Assembly: GCF_030286045.1 (NCBI RefSeq)
Contig: NZ_CP127390.1
Span: forward strand, 2,497,482 to 2,561,481
Origin: Propionimicrobium sp. PCR01-08-3
GTDB lineage: Bacteria > Actinomycetota > Actinomycetes > Propionibacteriales > Propionibacteriaceae
DNA: 64,000 bases
Direction: 5' to 3'
Shown: in pieces, positions 7,967 through 17,890 of the stretch
Layout of the letters: each line of letters starts with the position of its first letter
Position numbering within the stretch: position 1 is the first letter of the stretch
Notes under the pieces: model-generated
Databases searched by the model: none
The model's input: only the letters and a program-made list of their open reading frames with translations
Told to the model about the DNA's origin: nothing
Translations under genes and position numbers: made by a program

Positions 7967-8280
7967 TACTTGACTGGGACCAGCACCCTGATGCTGAAGA
8001 AGAACTTGCGCTGGCCGCCGAATGGTAAGAGCGTAGGGAGCCTGGCGTGGGCTACGAGCTGGCTCAAGCAGCGCGAGACGCTGTCGAGAGCATCCTCGAT
8101 CCAACGATGCACTGGAGCTACTACCGCGCGAAAAAGACTGAGCCACAGATCTATTCACGGCGAGTCTCGGGATTCCCGTTCCATGTCATCTACTTCTTTC
8201 ACGAGGCCGAGATCATGGTTGTTGTGTGCGCTCATGAACGCCGTCGTCCGGGCTATTGGGAGTATCGGCTGAACGACTGA
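7963..8280 (+). pseudogene. RelE/ParE-family toxin inactivated by an in-frame stop
   Basis: Read from GTG 7963 the frame gives VILDWDQHPDAEEELALAAEW, stop, ERREPGVGYELAQAARDA and on to VVVCAHERRRPGYWEYRLND. ParE toxins have E-W-Y-E-x-R-x-P-G at this place, so the TAA at 8026-8028 most likely replaces a tyrosine codon (TAC or TAT). Everything downstream stays in frame and keeps the toxin C-terminal signature FPFHVIYFF and AHERRRPGYW. A restart at GTG 8047 could give a 77-residue fragment that lacks the first helix. The antitoxin is intact. Confidence 0.8.
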
Positions 8281-8566
8281 ATTGATGTGTCTACTATCTG
8301 CGCTGCGAACGCGCACTCACCGACTTGACAGGCCGAGTATGTTTTCTCCTTGGGTCCAACGAAGATCTGCTTCACGGCCGGCCGCGCACAGCGCGGAATC
8401 CCCGGGGTGGATCGGCCCCGGATCTGACGGTAGGCGCGCGTCATGTGCACCGCTCGGCGGAGATGGGCTGGGCCTGAGACCGACCAGCAATGGCGGCCCC
8501 GTAACAACTAGCATCGACGCCGGCCGATCCGGCGCCGGACATGTCGGCCGTCAAGAAGGGGTATTC

Positions 8567-8842
8567 ATGACCACCCTCGCTGCTCCCACTGTCGCTCCGA
8601 TTCATCCCGGCGAGATCCTCCGGGAGGAGCTACTGATCCCGCTCGGCGTCTCCCCCAAGCGCCTCGCGCAGGCCACCGGGCTATCGCTCGCGCAGATCCA
8701 GAACCTCGTCCATTGCAAATGCAGCGTCAACCAGGACGCAGCACAGCGCCTGGCCCACTACTTCGGCACCACTGATCAGTTCTGGCTCGGCCTCCAAGAC
8801 AGCTACGACCTCGAATCGGCCCAAGCCGCCTGTCTTTGCTGA
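8567..8842 (+). CDS. higA: HigA-type HTH antitoxin, orphan
   Basis: 91 residues. HPGEILREELLIPLGVSPKRLAQATGLSLAQIQNLVHCK is a typical HigA/VapI helix-turn-helix, and the DQFWLGLQDSYDLE segment is the family C-terminal part. It normally represses the operon and neutralises a HigB mRNA interferase. The usual tail after YDLxxAE is replaced by SAQAACLC and a stop, so the end may be frame-shifted. No HigB frame is found in the 286 bp upstream, which otherwise hold nothing recognisable. Confidence 0.75.
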   Translation: MTTLAAPTVAPIHPGEILREELLIPLGVSPKRLAQATGLSLAQIQNLVHCKCSVNQDAAQRLAHYFGTTDQFWLGLQDSYDLESAQAACLC

Positions 8843-8905
8843 CCCGGGCGTCCCGCTTGATGTCCAGGTGAGCACTCCAGGGCCAACCCAACTATTGTGT
8901 GAGAC

Positions 8906-9925
8906 ATGCTGATCAGCGCCTACTCGACGCGGTACGAGCATGTGCCGCACGACTTCACCCCCGTGGACGAGCATTTTCGCTGGCACACCTCCGGTGAACA
9001 AGATGCCTTCTTCACCGCCGATCTTGCAGCACTCGAGGATTACGTCAGGCGCGCGGGCGCCGGTCAACCGGGCGAATCCATCTGCCTTCTGCTGCGCCAC
9101 GTTCGCGACACCCAGCGCAGCTACACCTTCACTCTCGATGCGTCCGAATCCACCCAGCTGACAGCCCTTGCTGCGTGGGCGACCACGGCCAACGCGATCC
9201 TGGTCGCAGAAGGCGCCGTACTCGACCCGACCGGGCGTCCGCTGTTGGCAGGCGCCCATGGCGCACCAACCGGACGCGTCCCGCTGACCACTGAATCGAC
9301 CCATCGGGCACAGACCATTCGCGGGTGGCTGGCCTCTGCCCACGGTTTGCAGGTACCTGGCGAGCTGCCGCCGGTGCGCAGCCGCGACGAAACCCGGGTG
9401 CGGGACGCCTCGGACGTGGGGCTGCGAATCATCGCCCTCGTCATGACCAACGACTTCGCAGGCTCGGTCATCGCCAAAAAGCCCCTCGACCCCCGCGCCA
9501 TGCGGGCGGTGTTCCCGCACGCGATGTCGGCACTGTCCCCATCGGAGCGTGAGCTCATGGACGCCCACGACCTCGACCTGGCCCGCCGCCTGCAGTCAGG
9601 CTCCGAGGCCGCCAATGAGCTGCTGTGGGCAATCGATCGCACCACCCTGGGTTGGCCCTCGGTGGCCTGCCAGCCTGCCAAGGTGAAGGAGATCGCATTC
9701 CAAGGCGGCGAACAGGGCTTCTTGGAGGGAATTCAGGCACGCGACCTCGGTGAGCTACTGGACGAGTACGAATGCCTCGCGTCGTTGAAATGGGCGCTCG
9801 ACAACCGCGATCCTTCGCATGCCCAGGCCGGCTCCGGAGCAGATCCGGTCATCGTCACCCAACGCTGCAATGCGCTCGAGTGGCTGCTCAAACCGCAGCT
9901 GGCCTGGGACGACGTCGCAAGCTGA
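8906..9925 (+). CDS. DUF4272-like protein of unknown function
   Basis: 339 residues. The C-terminal third resembles DUF4272 proteins: RSRDETRVRDASDVGLRII, then ANELLWAIDRTTLGWP and VIVTQRCNALEWLLKPQLAWDDV, which matches the family ending in ERHYALNWL...WDDV. The N-terminal 140 residues may be a separate domain with no recognised motif. No signal or membrane segment is seen. A TATTGT -10 box ends 7 nt before the ATG, so translation is probably leaderless. It is a single gene between the TA remnants and murJ; function unknown. Confidence 0.6.
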   Translation: MLISAYSTRYEHVPHDFTPVDEHFRWHTSGEQDAFFTADLAALEDYVRRAGAGQPGESICLLLRHVRDTQRSYTFTLDASESTQLTALAAWATTANAILVAEGAVLDPTGRPLLAGAHGAPTGRVPLTTESTHRAQTIRGWLASAHGLQVPGELPPVRSRDETRVRDASDVGLRIIALVMTNDFAGSVIAKKPLDPRAMRAVFPHAMSALSPSERELMDAHDLDLARRLQSGSEAANELLWAIDRTTLGWPSVACQPAKVKEIAFQGGEQGFLEGIQARDLGELLDEYECLASLKWALDNRDPSHAQAGSGADPVIVTQRCNALEWLLKPQLAWDDVAS

Positions 9926-10071
9926 GCTCCCGCTACACAGGCTGCTACAGCACGCGGATCTGACTCAATGCCCGCCCCAGAGCGATCCGTCGTGACCATT
10001 CGGTCAGGTAGTCCGAAACCACCGCTTGAGTATTCCAATGAACGCAGTGGAAATCATCCCGGACCTCGGGC

Positions 10072-12081
10072 TCAGCGCTTGCTCCCCAGCTGCGGCAGAT
10101 GCAGCCTGCGCAGCACCGGATTGACCAGATCGAAGAACTCAAAGATCCTCATCAGCCAGGCGCCGATCACCAGCAGCGCGATGAAGACCACACCGCCGGC
10201 GACTCCCCCGCCGACTTGCCAGATCCATGCGCCCGCTCCTCCGAAGGCCAACACCAGCCGGTAGGTCAACCATGCGCTGACCCCGGCGATCGCCGATGCG
10301 ATGAACAGCCGGATGTACAAGGCGAGCACCGATCCCAATCCGAGCCCACCGATCTGGCGCCTGGCGTAGGCGACGAAGACCAGGGCCACCGTCATATTGC
10401 CGAAGAACATACCCAAGCAGATCGTCAACAGCCCGTACTCCAAGGGGACGACATAGGCCAACGCCCCGAAACCCACTTGGATCGCCGTCAGCAGGCTTTG
10501 CATCCACAGGTTGGTCTTGCCCTGCTCGGTGGCGAAGCAGTACCGCTGCTGCAAGGTGACGATCGTGTAGCCCAGCATGGCCGCACACATGACCATCAAT
10601 GCCTGGGCGATGCCGCGGGCCTGGTCTGCGTCCACAGAGAAATAGACGACCCGCACCGCGGGGGTGGCGAGGGCGAAGAAGAGCACCGCCACCGGAATGA
10701 TGCCCAAAGCCGGCAGCGTCAGCCCTCGATGCACCAGGTCTTGCATATCGCGCAATCCCACCTTCGGGTCATCGCGGCGTTGCCAGGCCCTGGCCAACTG
10801 CGGGAAGAGCGCCGTCAACAACGAGACCGCGATCAGCGAATACGGCATCTGGAACAGGCTCAGCGCGCTTTGATAGTGCACGTAGTTGCCGACCTCGGTG
10901 CCCTGCGCATGGCTGGCATCAGCGAGATAGGTACCGACCTTCATGATGAACAGGCCGCCCGCCTGAGCGATCACCAATGCCAAGAAGGTCAGCCCGGCGA
11001 AGCGTCCGAACTGGCCGAAGCCATGCCCGCGCAGCCCCCAACGTGGACGCCAGCGGAACCCCGAGCGGTAGAGCGGGGGAATCAAGATCGCGGCCTGCAC
11101 CGCGATGCCCAACGTGGCGCTGCCCGCCATCACCCAGATCATCTCGGCCGTCCAGCTGGCGGCATCGGGCTGTTTGCCCCACATCCACAAGAAGACGATC
11201 AAGCCCGCGATCGCGATCACATTATTGGCCACCGGCGCCCAGCCGAATGCCCCGAACCGGCCACGCGCGTTCAAGATGTTCCCGAGAACGGCGAATATGC
11301 CGTAGAAGAGCACCTGCGGCATGCAGATGAACGCGAAAGCTATGGCCAGATCCAGCCCGGTGCCCGACAGCGAGGTGAGCGCCGTCATCAGCAATCCGGC
11401 GCCCGCGGTACACACCAGCGCGACCCCGGCGATCAGCGCGAATGCAGCCGTCAGCAGGCGGTTCACGAAGTCCTGGCCGCCGTCGGGGCGCTTCATCGCC
11501 TTGGTGATCTGTGGGATCAGCACGGCGTTCAAAATGCCGTCCGACAACAAAACCAGAAAGAAGTTGGGCAACGTGTTGGCGGCCTTGAACGCCGTACCCG
11601 CGATCGCGGTGCCGAGCACCGCCAATTGCAGGGAGGCATTGACCATGCCGAGGATGCGGCTCACCAGAGTTCCGGACGCCATCAGCAGTGAGTTGCGGCC
11701 GAGGTTCTTACGATCGGTTTCGTCGATCTGGTCAAGCATCGCCCCGGGTTGTTCTTCGCCGGTCGTCTCGGCTCCGCTGGTTCCGACCGTGGGCAGCAGT
11801 TCGGTTTTCCCGGCGTCGGCATCGTCCGGCGGTTGCTCCGGCCGGCGTGGGGCATGCCGGGTGGACGAAGCAGAATTCGGATAGTCGCCGAACTCGCTCG
11901 TCCAATCGATCTTCGGGATCAGCCGGGTCTCGATGAATGCCTCGGCATCATCGAAGCGCTGGAAAGAGCTGGTTGCGGGCTCGTAGGAATCTGCCGCCCT
12001 TTTGGGGACGGCAGCGCCTGCTGGGGGGTTGGCAGCGGCCCTGCGGGGACGCTGCTCGGGAGGCCGGTTGCCTGAGCTCAA
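10072..12081 (-). CDS. murJ: Lipid II flippase MurJ (MviN family)
   Basis: 669 residues. A hydrophilic N-terminal extension of about 125 residues, rich in Pro, Ala and Asp, precedes a MATE/MOP-type core of 13-14 membrane helices starting at [20 protein letters not shown]. The core keeps [23 protein letters not shown] and the basic loop typical of MurJ. It moves lipid-linked peptidoglycan precursor across the membrane. No pseudokinase tail of the mycobacterial type is present. The start is a TTG whose TTGA overlaps the stop of the upstream lysC gene, so the two are probably translationally coupled. Confidence 0.9.
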   Translation of the reverse strand: MSSGNRPPEQRPRRAAANPPAGAAVPKRAADSYEPATSSFQRFDDAEAFIETRLIPKIDWTSEFGDYPNSASSTRHAPRRPEQPPDDADAGKTELLPTVGTSGAETTGEEQPGAMLDQIDETDRKNLGRNSLLMASGTLVSRILGMVNASLQLAVLGTAIAGTAFKAANTLPNFFLVLLSDGILNAVLIPQITKAMKRPDGGQDFVNRLLTAAFALIAGVALVCTAGAGLLMTALTSLSGTGLDLAIAFAFICMPQVLFYGIFAVLGNILNARGRFGAFGWAPVANNVIAIAGLIVFLWMWGKQPDAASWTAEMIWVMAGSATLGIAVQAAILIPPLYRSGFRWRPRWGLRGHGFGQFGRFAGLTFLALVIAQAGGLFIMKVGTYLADASHAQGTEVGNYVHYQSALSLFQMPYSLIAVSLLTALFPQLARAWQRRDDPKVGLRDMQDLVHRGLTLPALGIIPVAVLFFALATPAVRVVYFSVDADQARGIAQALMVMCAAMLGYTIVTLQQRYCFATEQGKTNLWMQSLLTAIQVGFGALAYVVPLEYGLLTICLGMFFGNMTVALVFVAYARRQIGGLGLGSVLALYIRLFIASAIAGVSAWLTYRLVLAFGGAGAWIWQVGGGVAGGVVFIALLVIGAWLMRIFEFFDLVNPVLRRLHLPQLGSKR

Positions 12082-13367
12082 CGCCCGGTTCCTGCGTAGA
12101 CGACCGCCTCCTGGTCGCTATCGAGGCCGAAGGCGGTGTGAGCGGCCTGAACTGCCGCGTCCACATCGGCAACGTCGACAACCACCGAGATACGGATCTC
12201 CGAGGTGGAGATCATCGAAATGTTGATGCCGGCCTTGGCCAGCGCACTGAAGAAATCCGCGGTGACACCGGGATGGGTGCGCATGCCGACGCCGACCACC
12301 GAGACCTTGCCGATCTTGTCGTCGTAGCGGACCTCGGAGAATCCGATGCGTTCCTTGGCCTCGGTCAGCGCCTCCATCGCCTTTGCCCCATCGCTCATCG
12401 GCAGCGTGAAGGTGATGTCAGTCGCGCCGGTCGAAACCGCCGAAACGTTCTGGACGATCATGTCGACGTTGATGTCCTGATCGGCGATGATGTCGAAGAT
12501 GGACGCTGCCACGCCGGGCTTGTCGGGCACGCCCACCACGGTGATCTTGGCCTCGCTACGGTCGTGAGCGATGCCGCTGATGATGGCTTCTTCCATGGCG
12601 TTGCCTTTCTCAAGACTGATCTGGCCGGTGACCAAAGTGCCGGGCTTGTCGCTGAACGAGCTGCGCACATGCACGGTGACGCCCTCGCGGCGGGCATATT
12701 CGACACAGCGCAGATGCAAGATCTTCGCGCCGCAGGCAGCAAGTTCGAGCATCTCGTCGTAGCTGATCTTGGACAGTTGGCGGGCGCCGTGCACGATGCG
12801 GGGGTCGGCGCTGAAGACACCGTCGACATCCGAATAGATTTCGCAGACATCGGCGCCCAGGGAGGCCGCGAGCGCGACCGCCGTGGTGTCGGAGGCGCCT
12901 CGTCCGAGGGTGGTGACGTCTTTGGTGGCCTGGGCGACGCCCTGGAATCCGGCGACGATGACGATAAAGCCCTCCGACAGCGACTTCTCGATGCGTCCGG
13001 GGGTGATCTTGATGATGCGGGCGTTGCCGTGCTGGGCGGTGGTGATGACACCGGCCTGACTACCGGTGTAGCTGAGTGCCTGGCCACCCAGATCGTTGAG
13101 GGCCATGGCCAGCAGCGCGGCGGACTGCCGTTCGCCGGTGGTGAGCAGCATGTCCAACTCGCGGGCCTGCGGATCGGGGCTGACCTCAAGGGCGAGGTCC
13201 ATCAGATCATCGGTGGTGTCACCCATCGCAGAGATGACGACGACGACCTCGTTGCCGGCCTGGCCGGCCGCCAAAACCCGCTTGGCAACACGCTTGATCG
13301 ACTCGGCGTCGGCAACCGACGAACCGCCGAATTTCTGGACGATCCGGTGTTTGCCACTCTGGTTCAT
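12078..13367 (-). CDS. lysC: Aspartate kinase
   Basis: 429 residues. The kinase domain opens with [19 protein letters not shown] and has [10 protein letters not shown] and [16 protein letters not shown]; two ACT domains fill the C-terminal 170 residues. It phosphorylates aspartate, the first step to lysine, threonine and methionine and to diaminopimelate for cell wall. ATG 13367 has AGGGAGG upstream; the open frame upstream of it is not coding. An internal ATG at [17 protein letters not shown] matches the start of the separately translated beta subunit known from corynebacterial aspartokinase, so an alpha2-beta2 enzyme is likely. Overlaps murJ by the TTGA junction. Confidence 0.95.
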   Translation of the reverse strand: MNQSGKHRIVQKFGGSSVADAESIKRVAKRVLAAGQAGNEVVVVISAMGDTTDDLMDLALEVSPDPQARELDMLLTTGERQSAALLAMALNDLGGQALSYTGSQAGVITTAQHGNARIIKITPGRIEKSLSEGFIVIVAGFQGVAQATKDVTTLGRGASDTTAVALAASLGADVCEIYSDVDGVFSADPRIVHGARQLSKISYDEMLELAACGAKILHLRCVEYARREGVTVHVRSSFSDKPGTLVTGQISLEKGNAMEEAIISGIAHDRSEAKITVVGVPDKPGVAASIFDIIADQDINVDMIVQNVSAVSTGATDITFTLPMSDGAKAMEALTEAKERIGFSEVRYDDKIGKVSVVGVGMRTHPGVTADFFSALAKAGINISMISTSEIRISVVVDVADVDAAVQAAHTAFGLDSDQEAVVYAGTGR

Positions 13368-13472
13368 CTGTGCCTCCCTGACGCCCATGGAGCAGTCCGA
13401 CGCCGGATCAACTCTAGCCGGTCGCCGTAAGCTGTAAGCGGCGGTTCCAGCCACAGGGGGTGCAGCGCGCAG

Positions 13473-14177
13473 ATGGGCCAGATCGATTGGACGCTCTTCG
13501 GGTCGGAGGCGCTCTATGTACTGGCCTCCGCCGTGCTGTGCGGGTCGGTGGGCTTGGAACGGCAGATCCATCACAAGAACGCTGGTGTGCGCACCCACGC
13601 GTTGGTGGGGATGGGCGCCTGCCTGTTCACCATCGTCGGCATGTATCCGCTGCTGAATGCGGCCCACCCGATCACCTGGGACGCGATGCGAGTGGCCGCC
13701 CAGGTGGTCAGCGGCATCGGCTTTCTCGGCGCGGGCGTCATCTTCGTGAACCGGGACTCGGTGCGCGGTATGACAACGGCGGCCGGTATCTGGCTGTCGG
13801 CGGCCGTCGGCATGTCGTGCGGCGCAGGGCTACTGCTGTTGGCCCTTGTCACAACAGTGCTCTACCTCATCATCGTGTTGGGGGTTGGGCCGCTTGTCCG
13901 CCGCCTTCCGGGCAGCGATCGCCGGATGCTGGTGCGAATCTGCTACGAGGATCAGCTCGGGGTGCTGAGACGCGTACTGACGGCGTCCACCGAAATGGGG
14001 TTTCAATCGTCGGTGATCTCGACGAGACAGCGCCGCGAATCTGACCCGCCGAGCGTGGAGGTCGTCGTCCGGTTCAGTGGCGGCCTGCCGCTGCGTGACC
14101 TGGTTGCCGAGCTATCCGAAATCAAGGGCGTGCAATCGGCGGTCATCTTCGAAGACTCACACGACTCGGACGAGTGA
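13473..14177 (+). CDS. MgtC/SapB-family membrane protein
   Basis: 234 residues. Four or five membrane helices carry the family motifs [31 protein letters not shown] and [15 protein letters not shown]; a soluble ACT-like domain of about 85 residues follows ([17 protein letters not shown]). MgtC proteins support growth in low Mg2+ and modulate ATP synthase and acid resistance in pathogens. It is divergent from lysC and alone in its unit. The ATG lies in a weak ribosome-binding context. Confidence 0.85.
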   Translation: MGQIDWTLFGSEALYVLASAVLCGSVGLERQIHHKNAGVRTHALVGMGACLFTIVGMYPLLNAAHPITWDAMRVAAQVVSGIGFLGAGVIFVNRDSVRGMTTAAGIWLSAAVGMSCGAGLLLLALVTTVLYLIIVLGVGPLVRRLPGSDRRMLVRICYEDQLGVLRRVLTASTEMGFQSSVISTRQRRESDPPSVEVVVRFSGGLPLRDLVAELSEIKGVQSAVIFEDSHDSDE

Positions 14178-14362
14178 GCGCGGGCAAGAACCTTCTTTCC
14201 GATAGCGGGCTTGGATAAGCCGGTCTCTTGCAGCAGGCTGGGTTACAAAGGGTTTTGACAAAGAATTCACGCGTCGGTTGGCGGCTCCGGCGAACAACGT
14301 CCGGGAGGCTGCATGCCGCGAAGCTCTTTGGAACCCCTCATTACCAAGGAAGGAGAAAACTC

Positions 14363-14926
14363 ATGGCAACGCTCGATGGCAAGAAGATTCTCATCCTCTC
14401 GACGAACTATGGGACCGAATCTGCGGAGCTCACCAAGCCGCTGGCCTATCTCAAGGAACAGGGTGCGGACGTGACGGTCGCGGCTCCGCAGACCGACACC
14501 ATTCAGACCCTCGAAGGCGACAAGACGCCAGGAGCGACGGTCGACCCCGACATCTCGCTCGCCGACGCCAACCCGTCAGACTACGATGCCGTCGTCGTCC
14601 CCGGTGGCACCATCAACGCCGACTCGCTACGTGTCGATCCCGACGCCCAGCGCATCGTCCAGGCGTTCGCCAACAACGGCAAGGTCGTCGCGGCCATCTG
14701 CCACGCACCGTGGCTGCTGATCAACTCCGGCGTGGCCGGGGGCAAGACGACGACCTCCTATCCGACGCTGAGTCTCGACCTGACAAATGCCGGAGCCACC
14801 TGGGTCAACCAAGAGGTGAAGGTATGCCCGGCCAACGGCTGGACGCTGATCACCTCGCGCAATCCCGGTGACATCCCCGCATTCAACCAGGCGATCACCG
14901 AGCAGCTGACCGGTGCGGCTGCGTAA
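14363..14926 (+). CDS. DJ-1/PfpI-family protein (type 1 glutamine amidotransferase-like)
   Basis: 187 residues. KKILILSTNYGTESAELTKP, the nucleophile elbow VVAAICHAPWLLINSGV (catalytic Cys-His) and the late GDIPAFNQAI fit the PfpI/YhbO protease-deglycase group. Such proteins act in protection from glyoxal or stress damage. I choose ATG 14363 because AAGGAG lies 7 nt upstream; the longer open frame to 14228 has no matching features. Confidence 0.85.
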   Translation: MATLDGKKILILSTNYGTESAELTKPLAYLKEQGADVTVAAPQTDTIQTLEGDKTPGATVDPDISLADANPSDYDAVVVPGGTINADSLRVDPDAQRIVQAFANNGKVVAAICHAPWLLINSGVAGGKTTTSYPTLSLDLTNAGATWVNQEVKVCPANGWTLITSRNPGDIPAFNQAITEQLTGAAA

Positions 14927-15147
14927 GTCGCGCTCGACGAACTGCTAACAGCCTCTGGCCGCAACACGTCACCGGCGGGCAGGACAGAGAATATTGGCTG
15001 ATGGTGCGGGCCCGGAGTCAAAATGAGACCCGGGCCCGCACCACTTTTGCGTCCATGGAAGCGCCTTTAGGCGTATCCCTTGACTTCACGCATACCCTTT
15101 GACCGGACCACGGTTGGCCGGTTCTGCCCGCTGGGTAGCCTTGACAC

Positions 15148-15750
15148 ATGAGCCAGATGCCCATTGAGGATGCGGACCGCGACCGCGTGATCGGTGCGCT
15201 GCAACGTAGCCACGCCTCGGGGCAAATCGACGAGAAGAGCCTCAAGCAACGCGTGGAGATCGCGTTGCAAACCGACGATCCTTACCAGCTCAACAACCTG
15301 CTGAGCGATCTGCCCGGCGGCAGCGCCTATTTGTGGACGCCGCAACCCGGGCAGCAGTTGAGCCCGTATTCTCCGCAGACCGGCTCGTACGGCGCACACG
15401 TCAGCCGTACCCAGCAACGTAGCGGCGGCTGGCAGGAATTTCTGCGCACCTACTGGGGTGTGATCCTCGGAATCGGCATCGTGCTGTTGATGGTGATGGG
15501 CAACGGTTACTTCTCGTTCTGGTGGATGTTCTTCCTGTTGATGTTTGTCTTCCCGCGCGGCATGCGCTCCAAGATGCATCGTCCACAGAATCGACCCGGC
15601 CCGATCGTTCCGCCCTATCAACCGATCCCGCCTTTCCAGCAGAACCAGCCCAAGGCTCCGCCACGCGTCCAGGACAGTTTTGATTCGGACGATGAAGACG
15701 GCGGCGAGACCGGCCGGTGGAATCAGCCACCCGGTTCGTCCACAAGATAG
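15148..15750 (+). CDS. DUF1707 membrane protein
   Basis: 200 residues. An N-terminal DUF1707 helix pair (IEDADRDRVIGALQRSHASG, then DEKSLKQRVEIALQTDD) is typical of actinobacterial membrane-associated regulators. A proline-rich linker, two close membrane helices (VILGIGIVLLMVMGNGYF and SFWWMFFLLMFVF) and a proline- and acid-rich tail follow. The function is unknown. A TAGCCT -10 box ends 6 nt before the ATG (leaderless). The same N-terminal domain begins the LiaF-like gene at 50810. Confidence 0.7.
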   Translation: MSQMPIEDADRDRVIGALQRSHASGQIDEKSLKQRVEIALQTDDPYQLNNLLSDLPGGSAYLWTPQPGQQLSPYSPQTGSYGAHVSRTQQRSGGWQEFLRTYWGVILGIGIVLLMVMGNGYFSFWWMFFLLMFVFPRGMRSKMHRPQNRPGPIVPPYQPIPPFQQNQPKAPPRVQDSFDSDDEDGGETGRWNQPPGSSTR

Positions 15751-15892
15751 CCGATATACCTCGCTGCGGGCCGGTTACAGATTGTCAGATGCGGATGAGA
15801 TGCTGGTCGCAGCAAAATCAGCAACAGGTAGCGTACGTTCTTGCAGCGTGCCGCAGCGGCCGCGGCGCGAATGACGTGGAAGGAACACCATC

Positions 15893-16888
15893 GTGAAGAA
15901 GACTTGGCGCGCATTCGCCGCGCTCGCCTCGGCCGGGGCACTCCTGTTGGCCGGCTGCGGCTCAGACTCCGACACCTCGAGCTCTGCCAGTGGCGGCGAG
16001 CCGACGACGGGCGTTGTCCATATCGGCATCACCCAGATTGTGTCGCATGCGTCCTTGGACAATGCCCGCGAGGGATTCAAGGCTGCCGTTGAGGAGGCGA
16101 GCCTGAATCCTGTCTTTGACGAGCAGAACGCGCAGGGCGACCAGGCGACGGCCTCGTCCATTGCGAACAAGTTCGCCAGCGCCGATCTCGATCTGGTGCT
16201 CGCGATCGCGACCCCCGCTGCGCAGGCCGCTGCCCAGTCGATCACCGACACTCCCGTTCTCTTCACCGCGGTCACCGATCCGGTGACCGCCGACCTGGTC
16301 GCCTCCAACGAGGCCCCTGGCGCGAACATCACCGGCACCACTGACCTCAACCCGGTCGCCGATCAGATCGGCCTGATCAAGCAGATCGCGCCGGACGCCG
16401 AATCGGTCGGCATCATCTATTCCTCCGGCGAGGTCAACTCGGCCGTGCAGGTGGAGCTCGCCAAAGAGGCCGCCGACAATGAGGGCCTGGAGGTGGTCGA
16501 GAAGACCATCACCACGACCGCCGAGGTGTTGCAGGCCGCTCAGTCACTGGACGTGGATGCGATCTACGTGCCAACCGACAACAATGTGGTCGCCGGTCTC
16601 GATTCGGTGATTTCGGTCGCCGAGGACCAGCAGATCCCGCTGGTGGTGGGCGAGACCGACTCCGTCGAAAAGGGCGGTTTGATCACCTACGGGCTCGACT
16701 ACTATGAGCTCGGCAGGCAGACCGGCGAGATGGCGGTCAGGATCCTCAACAATGGCGAAGACCCTGCGTCCATGCCGGTTGAGGAGCAGAAGACTCCCAA
16801 GCTGGTCATCAATACCACCGCAGCCGAGCGAATGGGCGTCACCATTCCGCAGGAGCTGCTCGACAAGGCTGACGAAACGGTTGAGTAA
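15893..16888 (+). CDS. trpX: ABC transporter substrate-binding lipoprotein (ABC_sub_bind family)
   Basis: 331 residues. A lipoprotein signal ends in LLLAGC with Cys22 as the lipidated residue, then a serine-rich linker. The PF04392-type fold shows IGITQIVSHASLDNAREGF, VLAIATPAAQAAAQSI, VLFTAVTDPVTADLV and VGIIYSSGEVNS. Relatives take up tryptophan, tyrosine or other aromatic compounds. It is the first gene of a three-gene importer with the permease and ATPase directly behind (3-bp gap, then 8-bp overlap). The leader has no T-box or other amino-acid riboswitch that I can see, so the substrate is open. Confidence 0.85.
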   Translation: MKKTWRAFAALASAGALLLAGCGSDSDTSSSASGGEPTTGVVHIGITQIVSHASLDNAREGFKAAVEEASLNPVFDEQNAQGDQATASSIANKFASADLDLVLAIATPAAQAAAQSITDTPVLFTAVTDPVTADLVASNEAPGANITGTTDLNPVADQIGLIKQIAPDAESVGIIYSSGEVNSAVQVELAKEAADNEGLEVVEKTITTTAEVLQAAQSLDVDAIYVPTDNNVVAGLDSVISVAEDQQIPLVVGETDSVEKGGLITYGLDYYELGRQTGEMAVRILNNGEDPASMPVEEQKTPKLVINTTAAERMGVTIPQELLDKADETVE

Positions 16889-16891
16889 CGC

Positions 16892-17890
16892 ATGATCACA
16901 GCGATCGATCTTGGTCTGATCTTCGGGTTGATGGCGCTCGGGGTGTATATCACCTTCCGCGTTCTTGACTTCGCCGATCTGACTATCGACGGCAGTTTCA
17001 CCACCGGTGCCGCCACGGCCGCGACCCTGATTGTTGCGGGTTGGCAGCCATGGACGGCCACCCTGGTGGCAACTGTCGTCGGATTGATCGCTGGCCTGAT
17101 CACCGGGCTGCTCAACACCTGGGGCAAGATTCATCCGCTGCTGGCCGGCATCTTGACCCAGATCGCGCTGTATTCGATCAACCTGCGCATCATGGGCAAG
17201 GCGAATGTGCCGCTGCTGCGCAATACCACCTTGTTCACCCCGCTGCGTGATCAGGCACTGCTCGGCACCTGGGTGTCTGTCGGGATCTTGGCCTGTGTGC
17301 TGGCGGTTTTCGTTATCGTTCTGATCTGGTTCTTGTCGACAGATGTCGGATTGGCGTTGCGTTCGACCGGCGACAACGAGTCGATGGCCCGGGCGCAGGG
17401 CGTCAATACGGACGCGATGACCCTGCTCGGGCTGGCTTTGAGTAACGGGTTGGTCGGGCTCTCGGGGGCGCTGTTCGCGCAATACCAGGGTTACGCCGAC
17501 ATCGGTATGGGCATCGGTTTGATCGTGGCCGGGCTGGCCTCGGTCATCATCGGCACCGCGATCATCAACACCGGACGCATCTGGATCACCGCGATCGCCG
17601 TGGTGATCGGTTCGATCATCTACCGCTTGATCATCCAGGCCGCGTTGACCATTCCGTGGTTCGACCCGAACGATATGAAGCTGCTCAGTGCGCTGATCGT
17701 GGTCATCGCGTTGTTGCTGCCCAGGTGGGATGTCTTCAACAGGATGCGGTCTCGCCGCCGCGACAAGGAGTCGGCGGCCGAGGTGTTCGGTGAACCGGAT
17801 CGAAAATCCGCACCTGAGGCCGTTGACGCGGGAGAGGTCAGAGCCGTGCGTCCGGGAATCGTGAAGAAGGTGAAGCGCACCGATGCTTGA
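16892..17890 (+). CDS. trpY: ABC transporter permease (TrpY-like)
   Basis: 332 residues with about eight membrane helices of the BPD_transp_2 (branched-chain/simple sugar) type. The motif LRSTGDNESMARAQGVNTDAM is the ATPase-contact loop seen in these permeases (G-x-N-x-x-A-R-x-x-G). A charged 55-residue cytoplasmic tail follows. It starts 4 nt after the substrate-binding protein stop and overlaps the ATPase gene by 8 nt, so all three are one operon. Confidence 0.85.
   Translation: MITAIDLGLIFGLMALGVYITFRVLDFADLTIDGSFTTGAATAATLIVAGWQPWTATLVATVVGLIAGLITGLLNTWGKIHPLLAGILTQIALYSINLRIMGKANVPLLRNTTLFTPLRDQALLGTWVSVGILACVLAVFVIVLIWFLSTDVGLALRSTGDNESMARAQGVNTDAMTLLGLALSNGLVGLSGALFAQYQGYADIGMGIGLIVAGLASVIIGTAIINTGRIWITAIAVVIGSIIYRLIIQAALTIPWFDPNDMKLLSALIVVIALLLPRWDVFNRMRSRRRDKESAAEVFGEPDRKSAPEAVDAGEVRAVRPGIVKKVKRTDA

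Noticed and set aside
8282-8566. HigB toxin upstream of HigA
   Set aside because: None of the six frames shows the HigB or RelE pattern; the open frame that runs into higA is Arg/Ser/Pro-rich noise.
9945-10142. Small minus-strand frame before murJ's end with a plausible-looking peptide
   Set aside because: It overlaps the murJ 3' end in another frame, has no start signal and no recognisable family.
15751-15892. T-box or tryptophan attenuator before the TrpXYZ-like importer
   Set aside because: No GGTGGNACC core, no run of Trp codons and no terminator hairpin are visible.
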